Shown here: positions 1-8,363 of the stretch, piece by piece
How the letters are laid out: every line of letters starts with the position of its first letter
Numbering within the stretch: the stretch's first letter is position 1
Assembly (NCBI GenBank): GCA_018713365.1
Contig: DVOU01000049.1
Coordinates: 1-55,010 of the forward strand
Origin: Pullichristensenella excrementipullorum
Lineage (GTDB): Bacteria > Bacillota > Clostridia > Christensenellales > Aristaeellaceae
Reading direction: 5' to 3'
Length of the DNA: 55,010 nucleotides
Translations under genes and position numbers: made by a program
The notes under the pieces: generated by a model
Databases searched by the model: none
Told to the model about the DNA's origin: nothing
What the model saw: only the letters and a program-made list of their open reading frames with translations

Positions 1-69
1 CCTGCGGAGGATGGAGAGGATTTCCTTCAGGCGCGCGGCGTCGCCGCGCAGGGGATTATTCGCCGCCAT
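1..69 (-). CDS. Start of a UbiB/AarF-like protein kinase gene (partial)
   Basis: An ATG at 69 on the minus strand opens a frame that runs off the window edge after 23 codons. It overlaps the end of the phasin-like gene by 14 bases, which points to translational coupling. The visible peptide is a basic amphipathic helix ending in LKEILSILRR, which resembles the N-terminus of UbiB/AarF (ABC1) atypical kinases. In many Clostridia a phasin-like gene sits directly before such a kinase gene, and that context is the main support. Only 23 residues are visible, so the family assignment is an inference. Confidence 0.5.
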   Translation of the reverse strand, partial: MAANNPLRGDAARLKEILSILRR

Positions 70-397
70 CCGGGGAGTCCGGCGCGTCCGCGGGCGTTTC
101 TTTGTCCAGCTCGTCGAGCCGTTTGCGCAGCTCGTCGCGCTGCTTTCGGGTCATCGAGTCCACACAGCGCAGCAGCGCGTCGCCGTCCTGCGGCGAAACC
201 GCAATGGTGACGTGCTCTTTCACGCGCTCTTTCAAATCGCGCTTGAGCTCTTCGTTGCGCACTTTGCCTTCTTCCACGGTGCTTTCGCCTTTTTGCACCA
301 GTTCGTGCAAAAGTTCATGGCCCTTTTCCGCCGTGGCGGCCGCTGCGCCGACGCCCGCCAGGATTGCCTTGCGCAGCCCTTCTTCCCAATTTGCCAT
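56..397 (-). CDS. Phasin-like / poly(hydroxyalkanoate) granule-associated-type coiled-coil protein
   Basis: A 113-residue soluble protein that is almost entirely helical and charged. It opens with MANWEEGLRKAILAGVGAAA, has a predicted coiled coil over about residues 20-95, and ends in an acidic Asp/Pro tail. This matches the small phasin-like proteins that in Bacillota precede UbiB-type kinase genes; they are probably not PHA granule proteins in these hosts. The start at 397 is preferred over the in-frame ATG at 430 because GGGAGG lies seven bases upstream of it. The next gene starts inside its last codons. The function is not known. Confidence 0.6.
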   Translation of the reverse strand: MANWEEGLRKAILAGVGAAAATAEKGHELLHELVQKGESTVEEGKVRNEELKRDLKERVKEHVTIAVSPQDGDALLRCVDSMTRKQRDELRKRLDELDKETPADAPDSPDGGE

Positions 398-487
398 ATG
401 TTTCGCCTCCCATCGGTTTTGCTGTATCAAAAGTTCTATGCCGTCATCCCGAATTCCTCTTTTTTCGTTTCACCAATATAAATTGCC

Positions 488-516
488 TTGACGAGATCGC
501 GATTATGCGTTACACT
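488..516 (+). promoter_or_regulatory. Sigma-A promoter for the redox/iron-ABC operon
   Basis: TTGACG at 488-493 and TACACT at 511-516 are separated by exactly 17 bases, about 30 bases before the start codon at 548. GGGGGAG at 533-539 is the ribosome binding site. Confidence 0.65.
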
Positions 517-547
517 AAGGTAAGAATCCAATGGGGGAGAGAAAAAC

Positions 548-1483
548 ATGAGCATAAAAAAAGAGGACATCGCGCGCGTAAAGGGCATGGGCTTTTTGCT
601 CAACCGGGGCACGGAAAAATTTTCCGGCCGCGTGGTTGCGCCGGGCAGTGTGTTCACCGCCGGGCAGGTGAAGGCGCTGGCCGAGTGCGCCGAGCGCTTT
701 GGCAATGGCACAGTGGCGTTTACCGTGCGCCTGTGCGCGGAAATCGTGGGCATTCCCTATGAGAACATCGAACCGGCGCGCGCGTTTTTGCAGCAGGCGG
801 GGCTGGAATTCGGCGGCACCGGCGCGAAGGTGCGCCCCGTGGTGGCCTGCAAGGGCACGACCTGCGTATATGGCAATTATGACACGCAGGCGCTGGCCCG
901 GCACTTGCACGAAAAGTATTACCTGGGATGGCGGGGCGTTTCCCTGCCGCACAAGTTCAAGATCGCCGTGGGCGGCTGCCCGAACAGCTGCATGAAGCCC
1001 TCCCTCAACGATTTCGGCATCGAGGCCCACCGTCCGCCCGTCTACGATCTGGAAAAGTGCCGCGGCTGCAAAAAGTGCCTCGTCGCCGAGCGCTGCCCGA
1101 TGCGCGCCGTCAAGGTCGTGGACGGCAAGGCGCGGGTCGATAAAGCACTGTGCAACGATTGCGGCGTCTGCGTCGAAAAGTGCCCCTTCGGCGTCACCCC
1201 GGCGGTGGACGAGAGCGTGTTCGCCATCTTCGTCGGCGGCACCTGGGGCAAGCACACCCGCATGGGCACGCGCCTGAGCCGTTACTACAAGCGCGAGGAG
1301 CTGGACGCGCTGGTGGAAAAGACCATCCTCTGGTTCCGCGAGAACGCCTTTGTGAAAGAGCGCCTCGGCGCGGCCATCGACCGCGTGGGCGTGGACGCCT
1401 TTGAGGCCGCCATCGCCACGGACGATCTGCTTTCGCGCAAGGACGCCATCCTCGCCGCGCCCCTCAAGGAGCGCCAGGCATGA
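548..1483 (+). CDS. Sulfite/nitrite reductase-like siroheme protein with two ferredoxin clusters
   Basis: A 311-residue protein with a nitrite/sulfite reductase ferredoxin-like half-domain (about residues 1-70) and then a siroheme/4Fe-4S half. The cluster-binding cysteines are visible in CKGTTC and, about 45 residues on, GGCPNSC. A bacterial ferredoxin domain follows, with CRGCKKC...CP and CNDCGVCVEKCP. This order resembles AsrC-type anaerobic sulfite reductases and the short NirA-like 4Fe-4S proteins of Clostridia. There is one reductase repeat, not the two of assimilatory enzymes. The first ferredoxin motif has five residues before its last Cys where three are usual. The gene overlaps the next by four bases (ATGA) and heads an operon with an iron/cobalamin-type importer. 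The substrate cannot be told from sequence; sulfite, nitrite or a tetrapyrrole-related role are all possible. Confidence 0.8.
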   Translation: MSIKKEDIARVKGMGFLLNRGTEKFSGRVVAPGSVFTAGQVKALAECAERFGNGTVAFTVRLCAEIVGIPYENIEPARAFLQQAGLEFGGTGAKVRPVVACKGTTCVYGNYDTQALARHLHEKYYLGWRGVSLPHKFKIAVGGCPNSCMKPSLNDFGIEAHRPPVYDLEKCRGCKKCLVAERCPMRAVKVVDGKARVDKALCNDCGVCVEKCPFGVTPAVDESVFAIFVGGTWGKHTRMGTRLSRYYKREELDALVEKTILWFRENAFVKERLGAAIDRVGVDAFEAAIATDDLLSRKDAILAAPLKERQA

Positions 1484-2379
1484 GAAAGCGCCTTTGCCTG
1501 CTTTGCATCGCGCTGCTCCTTCTGTCCTCCTTCGCGGGGGCGGAGGGGGCGGCGCTCGTCGATGACCGGGGCGCGGCCATCCCTGCGACCGCCCCGCAGC
1601 GCGTGGTCAGCCTCTACGGCTCCTACGCCGAGGCGTGGGCGCAGGCGGGCGGTACGCTGGTGGGTGCGACTGAGGACGCCGTCAGCGAGCGAGGCATGGA
1701 CCTGGGAACGGCGCAGATCATCGGCACCACCAAGGAACCCAACCTCGAACGCATCCTCGCCCTCGACCCCGATCTGGTTCTCCTCTCTTTGGACATCGCC
1801 GCGCAGGTCAGCGCCGCGGAAGTGCTGGAAGTGGCGGGCGTGCCCTGCGCCGCTTTTCGCGTCGATACCTGGCAGGACTACGCGCGGATGATGGACGTAT
1901 TCACCGCGCTCACCGGCCGGCGCGACCTCTATGAGGCCATCGTCCCGCCCATGGAGGCGGCAATCGCCCAGACCATCGCCAGCGCACAGGCGCAAAACGC
2001 GCCCACAGTGCTGCTTTTGCGCGCCTACTCCACGGGCGTCAAGGCCAAGGCGGACGACAACCTCGCCGGCGCGATGCTCGAGGACCTCGGCTGCGTCAAC
2101 ATCGCCGCCAGAGAGCCGTCCCTGCTCGAAGAACTGACGCTGGAGGCCATCGTCGTCGAAGACCCGGACTGCATTTTCATCAGCGTCATGGGCGGCGACG
2201 AGGAAGCGGCGCTGGCCGTCGTGGAAGAAACGCTGGGACAAAACCCCGCCTGGCAGGGCCTGACCGCCGTCAAAGAGGGCCGCGTATACGTGCTGCCGCG
2301 CGATCTGTTCCACTACAAGCCCAACGCGCGTTGGGCGGAGAGCTATGCCTTCCTCTATGAACTCCTCTTTGAAGCGTAA
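1480..2379 (+). CDS. Periplasmic-binding protein of an iron-siderophore/cobalamin-type ABC importer
   Basis: A 299-residue BtuF/FepB-like solute-binding protein. It has a signal peptide (MRKRLCLLCIALLLL, probable cleavage at AGA-EG) and a two-lobed fold, with motifs typical of the class such as PQRVVSLYGSYAEAW near the N-terminus and LERILALDPDLVLLS in the first lobe. There is no Cys at a lipobox position, which is unusual for a Gram-positive solute-binding protein, so it may be released or held by its signal segment. It begins at the stop of the redox gene (ATGA) and is followed by an overlapping permease gene. The ligand could be a ferric siderophore, heme or a corrinoid. Confidence 0.85.
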   Translation: MRKRLCLLCIALLLLSSFAGAEGAALVDDRGAAIPATAPQRVVSLYGSYAEAWAQAGGTLVGATEDAVSERGMDLGTAQIIGTTKEPNLERILALDPDLVLLSLDIAAQVSAAEVLEVAGVPCAAFRVDTWQDYARMMDVFTALTGRRDLYEAIVPPMEAAIAQTIASAQAQNAPTVLLLRAYSTGVKAKADDNLAGAMLEDLGCVNIAAREPSLLEELTLEAIVVEDPDCIFISVMGGDEEAALAVVEETLGQNPAWQGLTAVKEGRVYVLPRDLFHYKPNARWAESYAFLYELLFEA

Positions 2380-3358
2380 AGCGCGCCTGTGCGCCGTCAT
2401 ACTGTTTCTGCTGCTCCTCGCCGCATGTACCGCCTCGCTGTGCCTCGGCGCGAGCGGCCTTTCGCCGCGCGAACTTTGGCAGGCCGTGCGCGAAGGCGCG
2501 GATTCGCCCGCCGAGCGCATCCTCCTCTACATCCGCCTGCCGCGCACGCTGGCGGCTCTGCTCTCCGGCGCGGCGCTGGCCGTGTCCGGCGTCATATTGC
2601 AGGGCGTGCTGCTCAACCCGCTGGCCAGCCCCAACATCGTCGGCGTCAACGCCGGGGCGGGCTTTGCCGCGCTGTTGTTTGCCTGCTTTTTTCCCGGCGC
2701 GGCGGGGCTTTTGCCCGCGGCGGCGTTTCTGGGCGCGCTGGCGGCTGCGCTGCTCATCCTCCTGCTGGCCGGGCGCATGGGCGCTTCACGGCTGACGGTG
2801 GTGCTGGCGGGCGTGGCGGTCAACGCCATCCTCTCCGCCGGGACGGACCTCGTCACCACCTTGGAACCCGAGGCGACGCTGGGCATGAGCGCCTTCATGG
2901 TCGGCGGCTTTTCCGGCGTCTCCGCCGCGCGCGTCTACACGGCGGCGGCCTACATCGCGCCCGCGCTGCTTATGGCGCTTTTGACGGCGGACCGCCTCGA
3001 CGTACTGGGACTGGGCGATGAGGTGGCCCAGTCCGTCGGCCTGCGCGTGCGGCGAACGCGCATGGGACAGCTCGTGCTGGCCTCGGTGCTGGCGGGCGCG
3101 GCCATCAGCTTTTCGGGTCTTCTGGGCTTTGTCGGCCTCATCGTGCCGCACGCCCTGCGCCGCCTGACGGGCGGGGAGAACCGCACGCTTTTGCCCCTCT
3201 CCATGCTGGGCGGGGCGCTGTTCGTGCTTGTCTGTGATACCATCGCCCGCACGGCCTTCGCGCCCTACGAAGTGCCGGTGGGCATCCTTCTGGCGCTCCT
3301 TGGCGGCCCGTTCTTCCTCTGGCTGCTTTTGCGCCAGCGAAAGGGGGGACGCGGATGA
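2345..3358 (+). CDS. FecCD-family ABC importer permease
   Basis: A 337-residue hydrophobic protein with about ten predicted membrane helices. It carries the FecCD/BtuC signatures RLPRTLAALLSGAALAVSG and ISFSGLLGFVGLIVPHALR, the second being the cytosolic loop that contacts the ATPase. The start overlaps the binding-protein gene by 35 bases; GGCGGAG just upstream of 2345 serves as ribosome binding site, and an in-frame ATG at 2357 is an alternative. The stop overlaps the ATPase gene by four bases. Only one permease gene is present, so the channel is presumably a homodimer as in BtuCD. Confidence 0.92.
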   Translation: MPSSMNSSLKRKARLCAVILFLLLLAACTASLCLGASGLSPRELWQAVREGADSPAERILLYIRLPRTLAALLSGAALAVSGVILQGVLLNPLASPNIVGVNAGAGFAALLFACFFPGAAGLLPAAAFLGALAAALLILLLAGRMGASRLTVVLAGVAVNAILSAGTDLVTTLEPEATLGMSAFMVGGFSGVSAARVYTAAAYIAPALLMALLTADRLDVLGLGDEVAQSVGLRVRRTRMGQLVLASVLAGAAISFSGLLGFVGLIVPHALRRLTGGENRTLLPLSMLGGALFVLVCDTIARTAFAPYEVPVGILLALLGGPFFLWLLLRQRKGGRG

Positions 3359-4098
3359 TCGGGCTGAAAAGCGTATCCTTCGGCTACGGCGAAATGCCGC
3401 TGTTCAACGGCCTTTCCTGCGCCTTTGAAGATGGAAAACTGACCTGCGTGGTCGGCCCCAACGGCTCGGGCAAGTCCACCTGCCTAAAGCTCTGCGCGCG
3501 CCTTCTCAGGCCGGAGGCGGGGGAGATCGCCGTGGATGGTCGCCCCGCGTCCACCTACGACGCCCGCGCCTTTGCCCGCGCGCTGGCCTTTTTGCCGCAG
3601 AGCCGTCCTCTGCCCGCCATCACCGTGCGCTCTCTGGTTAGCCATGGCCGCTTTGCCTACCTTGGCCTCTCGCACCGCCTGCGCCCCGCCGACGAGGAAG
3701 CGGTGGAAAGCGCCCTGCGCGAAACCGGCATGCTCGGCTGCGCCGCGCGCGAACTGCGCACGCTCTCCGGCGGCCAGCGGCAGAAGGCTTATCTGGCCAT
3801 GCTCATCGCCCAGGGGGCGCAAAACCTGCTGCTCGACGAGCCGATGACCTATCTGGACGTGCGCCACCAGCTGGAACTGCTGGAACTTCTCCGTGCGCTG
3901 CGCGACGCGGGCAAGTGCGTGGTGATGGTCATGCACGATCTGGCGCTGGCCTGCGAAGCGGGCGACCGCGCGCTGCTTTTGCACGAGGGCGCGCCGCTCT
4001 ACGACGGGCCCGCCGCCGCGCTGCTCGCCTCGGGCTGTGTGGAAACGGCCTTCGGCGTGCGTCCGCGCCCGGGCGGTGTGCGCTTCGAGCGCGCGTGA
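3355..4098 (+). CDS. ABC importer ATPase, FepC/BtuD type
   Basis: A 247-residue nucleotide-binding subunit with Walker A GPNGSGKST (residues 34-42), signature LSGGQRQ, Walker B LLLDEP followed by the D-loop, and a switch His in VMVMHDLALA. It powers the permease encoded just upstream, with which it overlaps by four bases. It is the last gene of the operon that starts at 548. No clear terminator follows; the next gene has its own strong promoter. Confidence 0.92.
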   Translation: MIGLKSVSFGYGEMPLFNGLSCAFEDGKLTCVVGPNGSGKSTCLKLCARLLRPEAGEIAVDGRPASTYDARAFARALAFLPQSRPLPAITVRSLVSHGRFAYLGLSHRLRPADEEAVESALRETGMLGCAARELRTLSGGQRQKAYLAMLIAQGAQNLLLDEPMTYLDVRHQLELLELLRALRDAGKCVVMVMHDLALACEAGDRALLLHEGAPLYDGPAAALLASGCVETAFGVRPRPGGVRFERA

Positions 4099-4137
4099 CA
4101 TGCGTTTTGCTTATGGAAAGGTATAGGATATAAGTAT

Positions 4138-4166
4138 TTGCATTTACAAATTTCCGCGCGTATACT
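4138..4166 (+). promoter_or_regulatory. Promoter of the aldo/keto reductase gene
   Basis: TTGCAT at 4138-4143 and TATACT at 4161-4166 with a 17-base spacer, 35 bases before the start at 4201. It lies in a short AT-rich stretch within GC-rich surroundings. Confidence 0.65.
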
Positions 4167-4200
4167 TAGCTTTGTAGGCTGCAAACAGGGAGGTATTTCC

Positions 4201-5334
4201 ATGATCTACAGGGACTTTCAGGATATGAAGCTCTCCGCCCTCGGCTTTGGCAGCATGCGCCTGCCCGTGGTGGGCGGAAACGACGCGCAGATCGACGAGG
4301 CGGCGGCGCTTGCCATGGTGGACTACGCCCTTGCGCACGGCGTCAACTACTTCGACACCGCCTGGGGCTATCACAGCGGAAATTCCGAACTGGTGATGGG
4401 CAAGGCGCTTGCGCGCCATCCCCGCGAGAAGTTCTTCCTCGCCACCAAGTTCCCTGGCTACGACCTTGCCAACATGGACAAGGTGGAAGCCATTTTTGAA
4501 AAACAGCTGGAAAAGTGCCACGTCGACTATTTTGACTTCTACCTCTTCCACAACGTCTGCGAGATGAACATCGACGCCTACCTCGACCCCAAATACGGCA
4601 TCCACGACTATCTGATGAAGCAGAAAGCCTCGGGCCGCATCCGCCATCTGGGCTTTTCCGCCCACGGCGCCTACCCGGTGCTGAAGCGCTTCCTCGACGC
4701 CTATGGAAAGGACATGGAGTTCTGCCAGCTGCAGATCAACTATCTGGACTGGGATTTTCAGGACGCGAAGGCCAAGATCGAATTGCTCAGGGAGTACAAC
4801 ATCCCCGTGTGGGTGATGGAGCCGCTGCGCGGCGGCAAGCTCGCCCGCCTTGCGCCGGAATACGAGGCGCGGCTCAAGAGCCTGCGCCCGCAGGAGAGCA
4901 TCCCCGCCTGGGCGTTCCGCTTTTTGCAGAGCCTGCCCACGGTGGCCGTCACGCTCTCGGGCATGTCCGATATGGAACAGCTCAAGGCCAACATCGCCAC
5001 TTTTACGGAAGACAAGCCCCTCACCGGCGAGGAGATGGAAGCGCTGCTCGCCATCGCCAAAGAGATGACGCAGAAGATCGCCCTGCCCTGCACAGCCTGC
5101 CACTACTGCGTCAGCCACTGTCCGCAGGGCCTGGACATCCCGCGCCTGCTGGAGCTTTACAACGAACACTGCTTCACCGGCGGCGGCTTCATCGCCCCCA
5201 TGGCCCTCGCCGCCGTGCCCGAGGACAAGCTGCCCAGCGCCTGCCTCGGCTGCCGCAGCTGCGAGGCCGTCTGCCCGCAGCAGATCAAAATATCCGAAGC
5301 CATGGCGGACTTTGCCAAAAAGTTGCGTGGCTGA
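4201..5334 (+). CDS. Aldo/keto reductase with C-terminal 4Fe-4S ferredoxin domain
   Basis: A 377-residue oxidoreductase. The N-terminal TIM barrel shows the aldo/keto reductase tetrad: Asp and Tyr in YFDTAWGYH, Lys in LATKF, His in LFHNV. The C-terminal 90 residues carry two cluster motifs, CTACHYCVSHCPQ and CLGCRSCEAVCPQ. This two-part design is common in anaerobic Clostridia and suggests that electrons pass between ferredoxin and a nicotinamide or carbonyl substrate; the substrate is unknown. The start at 4201 is chosen over an in-frame ATG at 4138 because GGGAGG lies seven bases before it and because 4138 falls inside the promoter. The gene stands alone with its own promoter and terminator. 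Confidence 0.9.
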   Translation: MIYRDFQDMKLSALGFGSMRLPVVGGNDAQIDEAAALAMVDYALAHGVNYFDTAWGYHSGNSELVMGKALARHPREKFFLATKFPGYDLANMDKVEAIFEKQLEKCHVDYFDFYLFHNVCEMNIDAYLDPKYGIHDYLMKQKASGRIRHLGFSAHGAYPVLKRFLDAYGKDMEFCQLQINYLDWDFQDAKAKIELLREYNIPVWVMEPLRGGKLARLAPEYEARLKSLRPQESIPAWAFRFLQSLPTVAVTLSGMSDMEQLKANIATFTEDKPLTGEEMEALLAIAKEMTQKIALPCTACHYCVSHCPQGLDIPRLLELYNEHCFTGGGFIAPMALAAVPEDKLPSACLGCRSCEAVCPQQIKISEAMADFAKKLRG

Positions 5335-5346
5335 GAGATGAAGCTC

Positions 5347-5376
5347 AAAGGCTCTCCCCAAGCCGGGAGAGCCTTT
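5347..5376. terminator. Bidirectional intrinsic terminator
   Basis: A perfect 12-base stem AAAGGCTCTCCC / GGGAGAGCCTTT with a six-base loop. It lies between two converging genes, the aldo/keto reductase gene and rarA, and can serve both because A-rich and T-rich ends flank the stem. Confidence 0.75.
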
Positions 5377-5419
5377 CGCCGCTATGCGCCGGAGCCTTAC
5401 GCCCCGGCGCGTTTCCATC

Positions 5420-6742
5420 TCACTTCTGCGCGTGTTCCGCTTTCCACGCCTTGATCTGCTGAAGCCTTGCCTTGAACTTGCCCTCCACGCCCTGCTCCGT
5501 GGGCCGGTAGTATTCGCGCCCCAGCAGCGAATCGGGCAGGCATTGCATGTTCGTCAGCTTTTCCTCCGCGTCGTGCGCGTATTGGTAGCCCTTGCCGTAG
5601 TCCAGTTCGCGCATGAGCTTCGTCGGCGCGTTGCGGATGACCAGCGGCACCGGCTCGGCCAGCTGCGAAAGCGCGTCTTCCCGTGCCCGGCCGTAGGCTT
5701 CGTACAGGGCGTTGGACTTGGGCGCGAGGGCGAGATAGACCACCGCCTCGGTCAGATGCACCGTACACTCCGGCATGCCGATGAAGTGGCAGGCCTGATA
5801 GGCGGCCACGGCGATCTCCAGCGCCCGCGGGTCGGCAAGGCCCACGTCCTCGCTGGCAAAGCGCGTCACGCGGCGGGCGATGTAGAGCGGGTCCTCGCCG
5901 GCCTCCAGCATTCGCGCCAGCCAGTACACCGCTGCGTCCGGGTCGGAATTGCGCATGGACTTATGCAGCGCGGAGATGAGGTTGTAGTGTTCCTCGCCCT
6001 GCTTGTCGTAGAGCAGGGATTTTTTGGAAGTACACTGTTCCAGCGTCTCTTTGGTCACGGTGACGCCGTTTTCGTCCACCTCTGCGTTGAGTACCACCAT
6101 TTCCAGCGTCGAGAGGGCGCTGCGGGCGTCGCCATTGGCAAAGGCAGCGATGGCCGTGAGCATCTCCGGCGCGATGTTGACCCGCGTGCCGCCAAAGCCG
6201 CGCGCGTCCGTCAGCGCCCGCTGAAGCAGCAAAACGAGGTCTTCCACCTTCAGGCTTTGCAGCACGAACACCTTGCAGCGCGAGAGCAGCGCGCCGTTGA
6301 CCTCGAAGGAGGGATTCTCCGTGGTCGCGCCGATGAGGATGATGCTGCCCTTTTCCACAAAGGGCAGAAACGCGTCCTGCTGCGCCTTGTTGAAGCGGTG
6401 GATCTCATCGACAAAGACGATGGTGCGGTCGCCAAAGCGGCGGTTGCCCTCCGCCTTTTCCATCACGGCGCGAATTTCCCGGATGCCGCTGGTGACGGCG
6501 GAAAAGTCGATGAACGCTGCCTTGGTGCGGCGGGCGATCACCCGCGCCAGCGTCGTCTTGCCCACGCCCGGCGGCCCCCAGAAGATCATCGAGGAGATAT
6601 GGTCGTCCTCAATGAGCCGGCGCAGCACCTTGCCCTCGCCGAGCAGATGCCGCTGCCCGACGATCTCGTCCAGCGTCCGCGGCCGCAGCCTCGCCGCCAA
6701 AGGCGCGGCGGCGTCCTGCTCGAAAAATGTCTGCTGTTCCAT
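5420..6742 (-). CDS. rarA: Replication-associated recombination protein A (RarA/MgsA), AAA+ ATPase
   Basis: A 440-residue clamp-loader-like AAA+ ATPase that acts at stalled replication forks. Visible are Walker A GPPGVGKTT (residues 56-64), Walker B IVFVDEIHRFNKAQQD, sensor 1 LIGATTENPSF and the arginine region LLSRCKVF, all diagnostic of RarA. The C-terminal part (SALHKSMRNSDPDAAVYWLARML and EDVGLADPRAL) is the RarA tetramerisation domain. The start at 6742 is chosen over upstream in-frame codons because GGGAGG lies eight bases before it and because a promoter lies at 6777-6805. The gene is monocistronic and ends against a shared terminator. Confidence 0.95.
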   Translation of the reverse strand: MEQQTFFEQDAAAPLAARLRPRTLDEIVGQRHLLGEGKVLRRLIEDDHISSMIFWGPPGVGKTTLARVIARRTKAAFIDFSAVTSGIREIRAVMEKAEGNRRFGDRTIVFVDEIHRFNKAQQDAFLPFVEKGSIILIGATTENPSFEVNGALLSRCKVFVLQSLKVEDLVLLLQRALTDARGFGGTRVNIAPEMLTAIAAFANGDARSALSTLEMVVLNAEVDENGVTVTKETLEQCTSKKSLLYDKQGEEHYNLISALHKSMRNSDPDAAVYWLARMLEAGEDPLYIARRVTRFASEDVGLADPRALEIAVAAYQACHFIGMPECTVHLTEAVVYLALAPKSNALYEAYGRAREDALSQLAEPVPLVIRNAPTKLMRELDYGKGYQYAHDAEEKLTNMQCLPDSLLGREYYRPTEQGVEGKFKARLQQIKAWKAEHAQK

Positions 6743-6776
6743 CGCGCGACCTCCCAGGAAGACAGGCTCCATACGC

Positions 6777-6805
6777 AGTATAGCACGCGCGCGGCCGAAC
6801 TGCAA
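6777..6805 (-). promoter_or_regulatory. rarA promoter
   Basis: On the minus strand TTGCAG (6800-6805) and TATACT (6777-6782) are separated by 17 bases. A direct repeat ATGTTGC ATGTTGC overlaps the -35 box (about 6802-6815) and could be a protein-binding site. Confidence 0.65.
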
Positions 6806-6998
6806 CATGCAACATGCCTCCATGCTGATGCAATCGTAAAAATCATCGCCATGTACGGGAAAAACAGAGGAAAAAGGAAAAACGCGTCGAATATACGGCT
6901 TTGAACATTACGGCGGGAAATATACCTCTTCTTTCGCGTTTGTTGACGCGAAGACCGATATACTTTCATGTGCAGCCGATATTTGTCAAGGAGAGGTT

Positions 6999-8030
6999 AT
7001 GGAAAAGAGATACAGAAAAAGGCGGCAAAGGAGGATTGGGATCGCATTGCTTGTCGCGTCGGCCATTGCGGCCATCGCGCTCGTGATTGCGTTCTGCTCC
7101 CGATGCGGAGGCGAAGCGCCTGCCGATCCGGCAGTAGATGCCATGGCTCCGGCGCAGACGCAGCCCGTCGCCGCAGCCGCAGCCCAGCCCGTCGCCGCGG
7201 GCACAGCGCAGTCTGCCGCAGCGCCTGCCACGCCGACACCCGCGCCCACGCCGACACCCGTGCCAACGCTGCGCCCATGGTCGCAGCCCTGCGTGGCGGA
7301 ATATGACTATCAGTACGAGGATGCCACGCGCTATATCCACATCGACCGTGTCGAGGAGAACGGCACCACCTACTTCGTCGCCGACGTGCAGCTGCAAAGC
7401 GCGTCCCAGTTCGGCACCTGGTTTGCCGGCGATACCTACGGCGGGCGCGATGAGCCGCTCTCCAGCATGGCGCGAAAGGCCGGCGCGGTGTTCGCCATCA
7501 ACGCCGACAACTACAACGCCCACGAATACGGCGTCATCATCCGCGATGGCGTACTCTACCGCACGCGCGAGACCACGCGCAACATGCTCATCGTCGATCA
7601 AAACGGCGACTTCACCGTCCGCACCGACCGCGCGGACGACGATCCCGAGGCCGTGGGCGCGGAGCCGGTGGCGCAGGGCGTTCTCCACACCTTTGAGTTT
7701 GGCCCCGAGCTGGTGCGCGACGGCGTCGCCGTGGAGTTCGACCCCGACTTCAACGTCATCGCCACGCACGACACGCGCCGGGAGCCGCGCACAGCCATCG
7801 GACAGATCGGCCCCTTGCACTATGTGGTCATCGTCGCCGATGGGCGGCAGGACGGCTATTCCCGGGGCCTTACGTTGCAGGAACTGCAGCAGCTCTTCGT
7901 GCGCTACGGCGCGCAGACCGCCATGAATCTGGATGGCGGCGGCACGGCGGAAATGTGGCTGTGCGGCGAGATCCTCAACCGTCCCTCCGGCGGCCGCGAG
8001 CGCTCCATGTCGGACATCATCTGGTTTTAG
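6999..8030 (+). CDS. Membrane-anchored phosphodiester glycosidase (NAGPA domain) protein
   Basis: A 343-residue protein with a short basic N-terminus, one membrane segment (about residues 14-30), a low-complexity Ala/Pro/Thr/Gln linker to about residue 90, and an outer domain. The last 35 residues contain the family hallmark MNLDGGGTAEMW followed by NRPSGGRERSMSD. The family (formerly DUF2233) includes the human enzyme that uncovers mannose-6-phosphate; bacterial members are thought to act on wall or exopolysaccharide phosphodiester-linked sugars. GGAGAGG lies just before the ATG. It is followed closely by a small membrane protein and a glycosyltransferase, which fits a role in envelope glycans. 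Confidence 0.85.
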   Translation: MEKRYRKRRQRRIGIALLVASAIAAIALVIAFCSRCGGEAPADPAVDAMAPAQTQPVAAAAAQPVAAGTAQSAAAPATPTPAPTPTPVPTLRPWSQPCVAEYDYQYEDATRYIHIDRVEENGTTYFVADVQLQSASQFGTWFAGDTYGGRDEPLSSMARKAGAVFAINADNYNAHEYGVIIRDGVLYRTRETTRNMLIVDQNGDFTVRTDRADDDPEAVGAEPVAQGVLHTFEFGPELVRDGVAVEFDPDFNVIATHDTRREPRTAIGQIGPLHYVVIVADGRQDGYSRGLTLQELQQLFVRYGAQTAMNLDGGGTAEMWLCGEILNRPSGGRERSMSDIIWF

Positions 8031-8042
8031 GAGGCTGGAACT

Positions 8043-8363
8043 ATGCTGAAAAAGATGGCGCGGCGCGGGCTTATCGGCCTCGTCGCCGGCGTAGCGCTGG
8101 AACATGTGATTGCGCTTGTGACGTCGATCATCCTCAACATGGGCTATTATTCGCCCTGCCTCGTCTCGTTGCCGGAGCGCGTCGGCGGCGAGATCAACGC
8201 CGTCCTCTGGCAAACGGGCCTGAGCGCGCTTTTGTGCGGCATTATCGGCGTTTGCTCCGTGTTCCTCGGCAACCGCCGCCTGCCCCCGCGCCGCCGCTGG
8301 CTGCTCTTCGGCGTGCCGGTGCTCCTTTGCCTGCTGGTCATCGTGCTTTTGTATCTGCTATGA
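8043..8363 (+). CDS. Small membrane protein, possibly DUF3021-like
   Basis: A 106-residue protein with three hydrophobic segments (about residues 10-30, 55-75 and 85-105) and an Arg-rich loop RRLPPRRR before the last one. The first two segments and the phrase GGEINAVLWQTGLSALLCG resemble the N-terminal half of DUF3021 membrane proteins, but the protein is shorter and no LytTR partner lies beside it. It starts 13 bases after the glycosidase gene and overlaps the glycosyltransferase gene by four bases. The function is unknown. Confidence 0.6.
   Translation: MLKKMARRGLIGLVAGVALEHVIALVTSIILNMGYYSPCLVSLPERVGGEINAVLWQTGLSALLCGIIGVCSVFLGNRRLPPRRRWLLFGVPVLLCLLVIVLLYLL

Noticed and set aside
6943..6964. 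TTGACG and TATACT before the glycosidase gene, considered as a promoter
   Set aside because: The spacing is only 10 bases, too short for a sigma-A promoter; no other good pair was found there.
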